Position numbers and translations under genes: made by a program | The notes under the pieces: model-generated | Seen by the model: the letters and a program-made list of their open reading frames with translations, nothing else | Databases searched by the model: none | What the model was told of the DNA's origin: nothing | Assembly (NCBI GenBank): GCA_948473115.1 | Contig: CAOKWI010000009.1 | Location: 22,200-86,199, forward strand | Direction of reading: 5' to 3' | DNA from: an uncultured Lachnospiraceae bacterium | Lineage (GTDB): Bacteria; Bacillota; Clostridia; Lachnospirales; Lachnospiraceae | Length of the DNA stretch: 64,000 nt | In this document: positions 34,650-42,889 of the stretch, piece by piece | Numbering within the stretch: position 1 is the first letter of the stretch | Layout: every line of letters begins with the position of its first letter

Positions 34650-36412
34650 AAAAATTTTCTCTTACCCCATATTTATGGAAATATAAATGGAATTATATCG
34701 CAGGAATCATTATCCTGCTGCTGGTAGACCTTGCCAGCCTTTATATCCCGCAGTACACGGGGGAGATCATAGACGGCCTGACGGAGGGAGCCTTCGGCAT
34801 GAAGGGAGTGATCCCCATACTGGTTAAGATCTTTGCGGCAGGCATTGTCATGACGCTGGGACGTTTTGGCTGGAGATATTTTCTCCAGGGCGCGGCGCGG
34901 GGAATAGAGTATCATCTCCGCAACGATATGTTCGGGCATCTGGAAACCCTGTCGGCCAGATATTTTAACAGCCACAAGACGGGAGACCTGATGGCTCATT
35001 TTACCAATGACCTGCAGGCCATCCGGCAGGCGGTGGGTATGGCGGTGGTGACTACCTTTGACGCGGTGGTCATGACGGTCATGGTGCTGGTGAAAATGAT
35101 CGTGTATGTGGATTTCCGGCTGACGCTGCTGGCATTTATTCCCCTGATCCTGGTGGCAATCGGCTGCTATTTTTACGGCATTGAAGTAAAAAAGCGGCAG
35201 CTGCGGCGGCAGGATGCCTTCTCCGAGCTGTCGGACAAAGCCCAGGAGAGCCTGGCAGGCGTCCGGGTATTGAAGGCGTTTGTCCAGGAGGAAGCGGATT
35301 TTAAAGCCTTTGAGGCGGCAAGCCTTAACAACATGGAGAAGAATCTGGCGGTGGTAAAGCTTCGCACCATCTTCGGACCGCTGCTGGATGCCATCACCGG
35401 CGTCAGCCTTCTGCTGACCCTGGTTTTCGGCGGGAAAATGGTGCTGAACGGACAAGTCAGCATCGGCCAGTTCGTGGCCTTCAACACTTATATCGGCATG
35501 CTGGTGTGGCCCATGATTGCCTGCGGAGACTGTATCAACTCGTTCACCCAGGCGGCAGCGGCGTTCAAGCGTATCGCATGCATTTTCGCGGAAAAGCCGG
35601 ACATTGTGGACAAATATCCCGAGTGGACGGAAACAGACCACATCAAAGGGGATATTCAGCTGAATGACCTGACTTTTACATATCCTGACGGGGAATTTCC
35701 GGTGCTGAAAAATATCAATCTGCATATCAGGGCGGGGGAGATGCTGGCGATCCTGGGCAGGACAGGCAGCGGGAAATCCTCCCTGGCGGACCTGCTTATG
35801 CGTGTCTATGACTGCGGGGAGGGGATGCTGCTGATCGACGGGAAGCCCATCGACGAGATTCCCCTGGCCATGCTCCACCGTGACGTGGCTTATGTGCCAC
35901 AGGATAATTTCCTGTTCTCCGACACGCTGGAGGAAAATATTGCATTCGGGCTGGAGGAGAGGATTGTGGAGCATCCGGAGCTGCGGAAGCGGATTCATCA
36001 GGCAGCAAGGCTTGCCTGTATCCACGACAATATCATGGAGTTTCCGGAAAATTATGGAACTGTGGTGGGAGAGAGGGGCGTCACCCTGTCCGGCGGGCAG
36101 AAGCAGCGCAGCTCCATTGCCAGGGCACTGCTGATGAACGCACCCATCCTGATCCTGGATGATTCCCTCTCGGCGGTGGATACGGACACGGAGGAACAAA
36201 TTCTGGAAAATCTGGTGCAGCTGCGCCAGGGCATGACCACGATCCTCATTGCGCACCGTGTATCCACCTTACAGAAAGCGGATCATATCGCCGTGCTGAC
36301 GGAGGGCGAGATGACGGAGTACGGCACCCACGAGGAGCTGCTGGAGCTGGGTGGCTTCTATGCCCATATCTATGAGAAGCAGCAGCTGGAGCAGGAATTG
36401 AAGGAACTATAA
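34646..36412 (+). CDS. Heterodimeric ABC exporter subunit with degenerate catalytic site
   Basis: 588 residues: six membrane helices (WNYIAGIIILLLVDLASLYI and onward), then an ATPase domain with Walker A GRTGSGKS (about 371), Q-loop YVPQDNFLF, signature LSGGQKQ (about 481) and Walker B ILILDDSLSAVD (about 501). The residue after the Walker B Asp is Asp, not the catalytic Glu, as in the YheI/BmrC and TM287 type subunit. The partner gene supplies the catalytic Glu. It is predicted to export drugs, lipids or a glycan-linked compound. It starts within the last codons of the esterase gene, and a 24-bp gap with AAAGGAG separates it from the next subunit. Confidence 0.9.
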   Translation: MKKFSLTPYLWKYKWNYIAGIIILLLVDLASLYIPQYTGEIIDGLTEGAFGMKGVIPILVKIFAAGIVMTLGRFGWRYFLQGAARGIEYHLRNDMFGHLETLSARYFNSHKTGDLMAHFTNDLQAIRQAVGMAVVTTFDAVVMTVMVLVKMIVYVDFRLTLLAFIPLILVAIGCYFYGIEVKKRQLRRQDAFSELSDKAQESLAGVRVLKAFVQEEADFKAFEAASLNNMEKNLAVVKLRTIFGPLLDAITGVSLLLTLVFGGKMVLNGQVSIGQFVAFNTYIGMLVWPMIACGDCINSFTQAAAAFKRIACIFAEKPDIVDKYPEWTETDHIKGDIQLNDLTFTYPDGEFPVLKNINLHIRAGEMLAILGRTGSGKSSLADLLMRVYDCGEGMLLIDGKPIDEIPLAMLHRDVAYVPQDNFLFSDTLEENIAFGLEERIVEHPELRKRIHQAARLACIHDNIMEFPENYGTVVGERGVTLSGGQKQRSSIARALLMNAPILILDDSLSAVDTDTEEQILENLVQLRQGMTTILIAHRVSTLQKADHIAVLTEGEMTEYGTHEELLELGGFYAHIYEKQQLEQELKEL

Positions 36413-36436
36413 AGGCGGAAAGGAGCGTATTGTAAT

Positions 36437-38212
36437 ATGAGTGTTTTGACGGAAGACAATCTGGAATCTAATTATAAGGGAAACGCGCTGCTTCATCTGC
36501 TTTCCTATATGAAGCCCTACGCGGGCTGGATGCTTTTAAGCCTTGTGCTGGTGCTTGCCCTGACGGGAATCGACCTGTACCGGCCCACCCTGATCGGAAA
36601 TGCGGTGGATACCTTTGAGGCCAACGGCAATTACGACGTTATCATGGAAACGGCAATCAAATACGGGATTGTGCTGGCGTTAAGCTTTGTCTTTAACATC
36701 TCCCAGACATGGATCCTGCAGAAGACGGGACAGAGCATCATTCATACGGTCCGCAAGGAGCTGTATGCCCATATCCAGAGTCTCAGCAGCCGCTACTTTG
36801 ACCTGACTCCCGTGGGCAAGCTGGTGACCAGGGTGACGAATGATGTGGAGGCGTTGAATGAAATGTACTCCGGTATCCTGGTCAGGCTGTTCCGAAACAT
36901 TATCAAGATCATCGGTCTGGCGGCGGTGATGCTGCTGATGGACTGGAGGCTGGCGCTGATTTCCTTCGTGCTGCTCCCCGTTGTGGCAGTGCTTACCGTG
37001 GTATTCCGGAAGATCGCCAGGGAGACCTATCGGCTGTCCAGGACAAGGCTGACGGATATCAATACGTTTCTGTCGGAAAATATTTCCGGTATGCGCATTA
37101 TCCAGATCTTTGGAAGGGAACAGCGCAAATTTGAGGAATTTGACGATAAGAATCAAAAGCTGTTCAAGGCTTACTACCGGGAGATGCTGGTGTTTGCGTT
37201 CTTCCGCCCGCTGATCTATATCCTGAGCGTCATCTCACTGATGATCGTGCTGGGCGTGGGCAGCAGGGATGTGCTGGGGCAGGTGATCTCCATCGGTACG
37301 CTGTACATCTTCGCCCAGTATATTCAGTCCTTCTTCGAACCGATCCAGGAGCTGGCGGAGCAGTTTTCCACACTGCAGTCCTGTATCGCTTCCGCGGAGA
37401 AGATTTTTACCATCATGAATGAGGAGCCCACGGTGAAGGAAGATGACAACCCTGTCATATTGCCGGGGATTAAAGGGAAGATCGAGTTCTCCCATGTGTG
37501 GTTTGCCTACGACAACGAAAATTATGTGCTGCGGGATGTGTCCTTTGTCATAGAGCCGGGACAGAGCGTGGCCTTTGTGGGCGCTACGGGGGCGGGAAAA
37601 TCCTCTATCCTGAATCTGATCGGCAGATACTATGATATCCAGAAGGGAAATATCTATATTGACGGCGTGGATATCCGGAGACTGAGCAAGAAACAGCTGC
37701 GCAGCGCCATCGGGCAGATGCAGCAGGATGTGTTTATCTTTGAGGGAAATATTGAGAGCAACATCCGGCTCTATGATGAGGACATTACACCGGATCAGAT
37801 CAAGGAGGCGGCGGAATATGTCAATGCGTCCCATTTTATAGAGAGACTGCCGGGGAAATATCAGGAGACGGTCTCCGAGAGGGGCGCGACCTTCTCGGCC
37901 GGGGAGAGGCAGCTGCTATCCTTTGCCAGGACGCTTGCCCATAAGCCCCAGATCCTGGTGATGGATGAGGCCACTGCCAATATTGATACGGAGACAGAGC
38001 TTCTGATTCAGGAAGCGCTTGAGAAGCTGATGAAGGGCAGGACGACCATTATGGTGGCACACCGTCTGTCCACCATCCAGCATGCGGACTGCATTATGGT
38101 CATGCATAAGGGTAAGATCAGGGAGCAGGGGACACATCAGGAGCTCCTGGCCCAGAATGGCATTTATAAGAAATTATATGAATTACAGATCCAGCATGAG
38201 GTTTCCGCCTGA
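36437..38212 (+). CDS. Heterodimeric ABC exporter subunit with non-canonical signature
   Basis: 591 residues. After six membrane helices the ATPase domain shows Walker A GATGAGKS (about 382), Q-loop QMQQDVFIF, signature FSAGERQLLSFARTL (about 485, replacing LSGGQ) and Walker B ILVMDEATANIDTETE with the catalytic Glu, then MVAHRLST. Together with the preceding subunit this gives one consensus and one degenerate ATP site, the standard asymmetric exporter (YheH/BmrD or TM288 type). A small soluble tail LQIQHEVSA ends it. Substrate unknown. The operon may continue into the polysaccharide-acylation genes but is interrupted by a MITE-like element. Confidence 0.9.
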   Translation: MSVLTEDNLESNYKGNALLHLLSYMKPYAGWMLLSLVLVLALTGIDLYRPTLIGNAVDTFEANGNYDVIMETAIKYGIVLALSFVFNISQTWILQKTGQSIIHTVRKELYAHIQSLSSRYFDLTPVGKLVTRVTNDVEALNEMYSGILVRLFRNIIKIIGLAAVMLLMDWRLALISFVLLPVVAVLTVVFRKIARETYRLSRTRLTDINTFLSENISGMRIIQIFGREQRKFEEFDDKNQKLFKAYYREMLVFAFFRPLIYILSVISLMIVLGVGSRDVLGQVISIGTLYIFAQYIQSFFEPIQELAEQFSTLQSCIASAEKIFTIMNEEPTVKEDDNPVILPGIKGKIEFSHVWFAYDNENYVLRDVSFVIEPGQSVAFVGATGAGKSSILNLIGRYYDIQKGNIYIDGVDIRRLSKKQLRSAIGQMQQDVFIFEGNIESNIRLYDEDITPDQIKEAAEYVNASHFIERLPGKYQETVSERGATFSAGERQLLSFARTLAHKPQILVMDEATANIDTETELLIQEALEKLMKGRTTIMVAHRLSTIQHADCIMVMHKGKIREQGTHQELLAQNGIYKKLYELQIQHEVSA

Positions 38213-38297
38213 AAAAAGGCTGTGCTGCCACAGGACTGGAATGATGGCATGACAGATTGGGTATAATGGAAGATAAGCCCATGGAAAAACCTTTTTT

Positions 38298-38325
38298 AGG
38301 GAAACGCTGATGAAAGCGTTTCCCT
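38298..38325. repeat. AGGGAAACGC hairpin repeat
   Basis: AGGGAAACGC-TGATGAAA-GCGTTTCCCT, a perfect 10-bp stem. Its last bases overlap the CTAG at the left border of MITE-like copy 2. The same hairpin is at 15592-15619 and, mirrored, at 39351-39373. Confidence 0.75.
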
Positions 38326-38327
38326 AG

Positions 38328-38483
38328 TACATCGAATAATAAGTAACCAGCCATATGACTTGCCTGAATTTCCATCTGCTGCGTTGTCGTCAGTCAACGA
38401 TGCCACCGCATCGCCTCCTTCCTCCGCCTTGCATATGAAAATTCATTCTGCGTCATATAGCTAGAAACTTATTTTTCGATGTA
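38328..38483 (+). mobile_element. MITE-like element, copy 2
   Basis: 156 bp with ends TACATCG...CGATGTA, flanked by CTAG on both sides (38324-38327, 38484-38487). The interior 53 bp (38380-38432) is identical to that of copy 1. The arms (AATAATAAGTAACCAGCCAT and their partner on the right) differ in sequence from copy 1 but are again complementary to each other, so both copies fold into the same long hairpin shape. It lies between the ABC exporter and the DUF4358 lipoprotein gene; the 330-bp gap 38213-38542 holds nothing else. Confidence 0.85.
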
Positions 38484-38542
38484 CTAGATTGATAAATTGA
38501 CAGGAAGGACACGGCAATGCCGTGCAGAAAGGAATGAAAGCT

Positions 38543-39262
38543 ATGAGAAAGAAATGGATAGTGTATTTATGTGCAGGGGTTATGGTGATGAGCCTGGCGG
38601 CCTGCGGAAACGGCGATAAGACCGGGGAGAGCCAGAACGGTACATCGGGGAGCCAGACGGAGAGCGATGCACTGGCGGGAAACCAGACAGGAAGCGGAGC
38701 GGGTGATCAGGCATCCGGAGGAGCAGGAGACCAGCCCGGGAGCAGCTCCGGGGCGGGAAATGCGGAGCAGAGCAGTTCCGCGGCGGGAAACGGCCACAAT
38801 TACGAGGAGGGCTGGACCGAGGAGATGGAAGGGATCAAGGCTGCCATCCTGGAGCAGGCGGGAGACAATTACTTCCCCGATATGGCCCTGCTGCCCGATA
38901 TGCTGGAGGCACAGTTCGGGATTACCGCGGATATGTATGACGATTACTTCGCGGAGATGCCGATGATCAGCGCAAATGTAGATACCTTATTGATAATCAA
39001 GGCAAAGGATGGTAAGGTGGAGGATGTGGAAGCTGCCCTGGAGGCTTATCGTGATGTCCAGATCAACGGGGCGATGCAATATCCCAAGAATATCGGTGTT
39101 GTGCAGGGATCCCGGATTGAGACCATCGGAAATTATGTCTGCTTTTCCCAGCTGGGCGGCGACACCACGGATCTGATGGAAAGCGACGACGAGGCGGTGA
39201 TCGTTCATTGCCAGGAGCTGAATGACCTTGTGATCGGGATCATCCGTCAGAAGGTAGAGTGA
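38543..39262 (+). CDS. DUF4358 lipoprotein
   Basis: 239 residues. MRKKWIVYLCAGVMVMSLAAC is a lipoprotein signal with lipobox LAAC. A Ser/Gly/Gln-rich linker of about 65 residues follows, then the DUF4358 domain (AQFGITADMYDDYFAEMPMISANVDTLLIIKAKDGKVEDVEAALEAYRD). The ATG at 38543 with AAGGA nine bases upstream is preferred. DUF4358 proteins often accompany MBOAT and DHHW genes, as here, and may be outer-face partners in polysaccharide acylation. Inverted MITE-like copies lie on both sides of the gene. Confidence 0.8.
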   Translation: MRKKWIVYLCAGVMVMSLAACGNGDKTGESQNGTSGSQTESDALAGNQTGSGAGDQASGGAGDQPGSSSGAGNAEQSSSAAGNGHNYEEGWTEEMEGIKAAILEQAGDNYFPDMALLPDMLEAQFGITADMYDDYFAEMPMISANVDTLLIIKAKDGKVEDVEAALEAYRDVQINGAMQYPKNIGVVQGSRIETIGNYVCFSQLGGDTTDLMESDDEAVIVHCQELNDLVIGIIRQKVE

Positions 39263-39346
39263 ACGGACTTGAACTGCAGCGGAGCGTAGACCAACGCAGC
39301 GATGGCGTGAACAGCGAGTGCTGATGACTCAGGAATGAATGTAGTA
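39263..39346 (-). mobile_element. MITE-like element, copy 3 (partial, inverted)
   Basis: Read on the minus strand from GTAC near 39346 it matches the left arm of copy 1 (ATTCCTGAG, TCAGCACTCGCTGTTCACG, then the start of the core TGCGTTG), after which similarity stops. So it is a truncated or rearranged copy, in opposite orientation to copy 2. It begins directly after the stop codon of the DUF4358 gene. Confidence 0.7.
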
Positions 39347-39350
39347 CTAA

Positions 39351-39373
39351 GGAAACGCTTTCATAGCGTTTCC
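39351..39373. repeat. AGGGAAACGC hairpin repeat, mirrored copy
   Basis: GGAAACGCT-TTCAT-AGCGTTTCC, 9-bp stem, adjoining copy 3 of the MITE-like element on its outer side. The arrangement hairpin, element, gene, element, hairpin is therefore symmetric around the DUF4358 gene. Confidence 0.75.
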
Positions 39374-39424
39374 CTAAGAATTTGTGGATGGGAATGCCGT
39401 CTGCGCGGCGGAATGAGAGGAAAA

Positions 39425-40837
39425 ATGGTTTTCAGCAGTGTTTTGTTTTTGTTCCGGTTTCTACCCTTTTTCTTTATCGTGTATTTTTTGATTCCCGGAA
39501 GAGGAAAGAATGTGATCCTCTTCCTGGGGAGTCTGCTTTTTTATGCCTGGGGGGAACCGGTTTACATATTGCTGATGCTGTTTTCCACGCTGGTAGACTA
39601 TGTGAACGGGCGTCTGATCGGGAAGTTTCAGGGCAGGAGCCTGGCGAAGGTTTTCCTTGTGCTCTCCGTTGTGATCAATCTGTTTATTCTCTGCTTTTTC
39701 AAATATGCGGACTTTCTGATACAGACGGTGAACGGCCTGACAGGCGCAGGGCTGCCGCATCTGAATCTTCCGCTGCCCATTGGGATTTCCTTTTATACCT
39801 TCCAGACCATGTCCTATACCATCGACGTATATCGCGGTAAAGCGAAGATGCAGAGGAATATCCTGGACTTCGGGGTGTATGTCACAATGTTTCCCCAGCT
39901 GATTGCGGGTCCTATTGTAAAGTACAGCGATGTGGAGCGCGAGCTGCATGGCAGGAGGGTTACTATCATCGGGATCAGCCACGGGACAAAGCGATTTGTC
40001 ACCGGCCTGGCGAAGAAAGCGCTTCTGGCCAACATGATCGGCGAGCTCTGGGCGGATATTTCGGCCATGGAATTTTCGGGTATGAGTGTGCTCACCTCAT
40101 GGATAGGGGTGCTTGCCTTTGCGTTCCAGATCTATTTCGACTTTTCGGGATACTCCGATATGGCCATTGGCCTGGGGGAGATCATGGGATTCCATTTCCC
40201 GGAAAATTTCAATTATCCTTACATTGCATCGTCGGTGACTGATTTCTGGCGCAGGTGGCATATCTCGCTGGGGAGCTGGTTCAGGGAATATGTATACATC
40301 CCCCTTGGGGGCAACCGAAAGGGACTGTCCAGACAGCTTTTGAACATTCTGGCGGTCTGGATGCTTACCGGCATCTGGCATGGCGCAGGCTGGAATTTCC
40401 TTTTGTGGGGACTCTGGTTCGCGTTCCTTTTGATGATGGAAAAATTATTTCTGGGTAAGGTGCTGTCACGGCTGCCCGGGGCGATCGGAATGCTCTATAA
40501 TGCGCTGGCGGTACTGCTGGGGTGGGTTCTGTTTGCGCTGGACACTCCCGCCGGGATCGGCGGATATCTGGCGGCAATGTTTGGGTTTGGAGGGAAGCTG
40601 GCAGACAGCCAGGGACTCTATCTGTTGGGCGAATACTTTGTCCTGCTTGTGATCGCCGCGGTGGCGGCAACCCCGCTGCCGGGACTGCTGACAAAAGGAC
40701 TGGAGAGGGCGGAGACGGGATGGGGAATCGCATTGTACCGTCTGGGGGAAAAGGTGATTCCGGCGCTTCTGCTGCTGCTTTCCATCGCCGTTATCGTGGA
40801 CGGTTCATTTAATCCTTTTCTATATTTTAGATTTTAG
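39425..40837 (+). CDS. MBOAT-family O-acyltransferase
   Basis: 470 residues with about ten hydrophobic helices. LPLPIGISFYTFQTMSYTIDVYRGK, FPQLIAGPIVKYSD and the C-terminal WMLTGIWHGAGWNFLLWG with the invariant catalytic-region His are diagnostic of the alginate-O-acetyltransferase AlgI/PatA branch of the MBOAT superfamily. It moves an acyl group across the membrane for transfer to an extracellular polysaccharide. The ATG at 39425 has AGAGG upstream; the track start lies in the repeat region. It is followed 11 bp later by the DHHW gene, its expected partner. Confidence 0.92.
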   Translation: MVFSSVLFLFRFLPFFFIVYFLIPGRGKNVILFLGSLLFYAWGEPVYILLMLFSTLVDYVNGRLIGKFQGRSLAKVFLVLSVVINLFILCFFKYADFLIQTVNGLTGAGLPHLNLPLPIGISFYTFQTMSYTIDVYRGKAKMQRNILDFGVYVTMFPQLIAGPIVKYSDVERELHGRRVTIIGISHGTKRFVTGLAKKALLANMIGELWADISAMEFSGMSVLTSWIGVLAFAFQIYFDFSGYSDMAIGLGEIMGFHFPENFNYPYIASSVTDFWRRWHISLGSWFREYVYIPLGGNRKGLSRQLLNILAVWMLTGIWHGAGWNFLLWGLWFAFLLMMEKLFLGKVLSRLPGAIGMLYNALAVLLGWVLFALDTPAGIGGYLAAMFGFGGKLADSQGLYLLGEYFVLLVIAAVAATPLPGLLTKGLERAETGWGIALYRLGEKVIPALLLLLSIAVIVDGSFNPFLYFRF

Positions 40838-40848
40838 GAAGTGTCGCT

Positions 40849-41967
40849 ATGGGAGAGAAGAAAAATGCGTTTTTTACAACCGCGGTGATAGCTGCCATCA
40901 TATTGATCTTTACCGCAGCCGACCTGTGCCGTGGCGACAGGCTTTATTCGGAGACGGAAAACAGGCTGCTTGCGGCCAGGCCCAAGGCGTCCGGGGAGAC
41001 TGTCTTTTCCGGGAAGTTTGCGGAAGACTATGAGGCTTATGTGACGGATCAGTTTGTCAGCAGGGACAAGTGGATCGGGATCAAGACCCGGATGGATATC
41101 CTGCTGCAGAAAAAGGAGATCAACGGAGTCTATCTGGCAGAGGACGGATATTTGATTGAGCAGCACCTTCCGGAGGATTATTCCGAGATCCTGGCAGCCA
41201 AGAAAACGGCACTGCTGCTGGAGCTGGTCAGGGAGTGGGATGCCGCCGTCATGCTGGTGCCTACCGCGGATAATATCCTGACGGACAAGATGCCTGCAAA
41301 CGCGCCCTGTTATGATCAGGCGGCGCTGCTGGAACAAATAGCGGCACAGGTGGGGGACAGGAATTATGTGGATGTCTACGGAAGCCTGAAAGCCCATGCA
41401 CAGGAGGATATCTACTATCGCAGCGATCATCACTGGACCAGCCTGGGGGCATATTACGGATATCTGGCATGGGCGGAAAACAGGGGAGAGACTCCCTATG
41501 CTTACCGCACCAATGCCATGACTGTTGTCTCCGAGGATTTCCTGGGAACGCTGCATTCCAAAACGAACCTTGACAGGGCAGGGGATACCATCCGGTATTT
41601 TGAGGGAACGGAGAAACGTCCCGTGACGGTGACTTATGATTTTAACAGGGTCACGGATACTTTTTATGAGAGATCCTATCTGGATACGAAAAATCAGTAT
41701 GGCTTTTTCCTGGATGACAATCATGCTTTTATTCAGATCGACACCAGCTATCGGAACGGGAAGACCCTTTTTGTCATTAAGGATTCCTACGCGAACAGCA
41801 TGGTTCCGCTGCTGACGCCGCACTATGAGAGGATTTATGTGGTGGATCTGAGATATTATAACGGAAGACTTTCGACGCTGATGAAGCAGATGAAACCCGA
41901 AGGGGGGATGGATGTGCTGGTGCTCTACAACTGCATCCACTTTTTGGAGGAGTTCGAATATATGTGA
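40849..41967 (+). CDS. DHHW-family protein (AlgX/DltD-like acyltransferase partner)
   Basis: 372 residues. One N-terminal helix (FFTTAVIAAIILIFTAADL) anchors it with an extracellular domain. The sequence YYRSDHHWTSLGAYYGY (about residue 186) is the DHHW motif, and LFVIKDSYANSMVPLL supplies the conserved D-S-Y/S segment; the two blocks are the SGNH-type active site of AlgX-like proteins. It probably takes the acyl group delivered by the MBOAT protein and places it on a surface glycan. It follows the MBOAT gene by 11 bp. Confidence 0.88.
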   Translation: MGEKKNAFFTTAVIAAIILIFTAADLCRGDRLYSETENRLLAARPKASGETVFSGKFAEDYEAYVTDQFVSRDKWIGIKTRMDILLQKKEINGVYLAEDGYLIEQHLPEDYSEILAAKKTALLLELVREWDAAVMLVPTADNILTDKMPANAPCYDQAALLEQIAAQVGDRNYVDVYGSLKAHAQEDIYYRSDHHWTSLGAYYGYLAWAENRGETPYAYRTNAMTVVSEDFLGTLHSKTNLDRAGDTIRYFEGTEKRPVTVTYDFNRVTDTFYERSYLDTKNQYGFFLDDNHAFIQIDTSYRNGKTLFVIKDSYANSMVPLLTPHYERIYVVDLRYYNGRLSTLMKQMKPEGGMDVLVLYNCIHFLEEFEYM

Positions 41968-41998
41968 TGATCAGAAGATGAAGTAGGGAGGTGTAAGC

Positions 41999-42658
41999 TT
42001 GAAAGCGGTAGTATTTGATATGGACGGGGTTCTGTTTGACACGGAACGGATATGTATGGAGAGCTGGGTCGCTGTGGCAGAGGAGGACGGCCTGCCGGAC
42101 ATGGAGAAGATCTTTCCCCTGTGTATCGGCGGCAATGCCAATGACAGCAGGCGGATTGTGCTGGATGCATATGGACAGGACTTCGACTATGAAACCTTTC
42201 GGAAGAAAGCGTCTGATAGATTCTGGGAGAATATTGGGGAAAACGGCCTGCCCATGATGGCGGGGGTGCGGGAGATCCTGGAATGGCTGAAGGAGGAGCA
42301 ATGGATCGTGGGTCTTGCCTCCTCCACCAAAAGGTCTTCTGTCCTTGACCACCTGGAGCGGGCGGGGATCAGAGATTATTTCCAGGCCGTCGTGACGGGA
42401 GATATGGTGGAACATTCCAAGCCTCTTCCGGATATCTATCTGATCACATGCAGGCACCTGGGCATAGAGCCCTGTGAGGCATATGCCATTGAGGACTCTC
42501 CCAACGGGATCCGTTCCGCCTACGCCGCGGGGATGTGTCCCCTTATGGTGCCGGACATGCTGCAGCCTGATGAGGAGATAAGGCATCTGAGTTACCGGAT
42601 CTTTCAGGATCTGCCGGGGGTTCTGGAATTTCTGAAATGGGGTGACAGCCTCGTCTGA
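41999..42658 (+). CDS. HAD-superfamily phosphatase, beta-phosphoglucomutase-like
   Basis: 219 residues. VVFDMDGVLFDTE (motif I, nucleophile first Asp), GLASSTKRSSVLDHLERAGI (motif II Ser), EHSKPLPDIYLITCRHLG (motif III Lys) and AYAIEDSPNGIRSAYAAGM (motif IV) are all present, with an alpha-helical cap of subfamily IA after motif I. It dephosphorylates or isomerises a sugar phosphate; substrate unknown. The start is TTG at 41999 with GGGAGGTG six bases upstream, since no ATG is suitably placed. It follows the DHHW gene by 31 bp. Confidence 0.9.
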   Translation: MKAVVFDMDGVLFDTERICMESWVAVAEEDGLPDMEKIFPLCIGGNANDSRRIVLDAYGQDFDYETFRKKASDRFWENIGENGLPMMAGVREILEWLKEEQWIVGLASSTKRSSVLDHLERAGIRDYFQAVVTGDMVEHSKPLPDIYLITCRHLGIEPCEAYAIEDSPNGIRSAYAAGMCPLMVPDMLQPDEEIRHLSYRIFQDLPGVLEFLKWGDSLV

Positions 42659-42660
42659 GC

Positions 42661-42865
42661 GCAGGAAAATGCAGGCGCGGGTGGATGCACGCCTCTGCCT
42701 GAATGCAGGAAAACGCAGGCGCGGGTGGATGTACGCCTCTGCTTGAATGCAGGAAAACGCAGGCGCGGGTGGATGTACACCTCTGCCTGAATGCAGGAAA
42801 ACGCAGGCGTGCAATGGATATAGGTCCTTGCCTGAGCGCAGGAAAATGCAGGCGTGCGGTGACGT
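42661..42865. repeat. 44-bp intergenic tandem repeat, four to five units
   Basis: Units begin at 42661, 42705, 42749, 42793 and 42838 with GCAGGAAAAYGCAGGCG at the head of each. The first three are nearly identical, the fourth and fifth diverge. Each contains a GCAGGCG/CGCCT pair able to form a hairpin. They sit between the HAD gene and rsmA. There are no unique spacers, so this is not a CRISPR array. Confidence 0.92.
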
Positions 42866-42889
42866 ATGCCGGAAAGCGGGAAGTGCCGG

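Noticed and set aside
34673-36256. 527-codon minus-strand ORF
   Set aside because: Shadow of the ABC exporter gene on the other strand, with no motif.
42661-42865. Possible CRISPR array
   Set aside because: The 44-bp units are contiguous with no unique spacers, and no cas genes are near.
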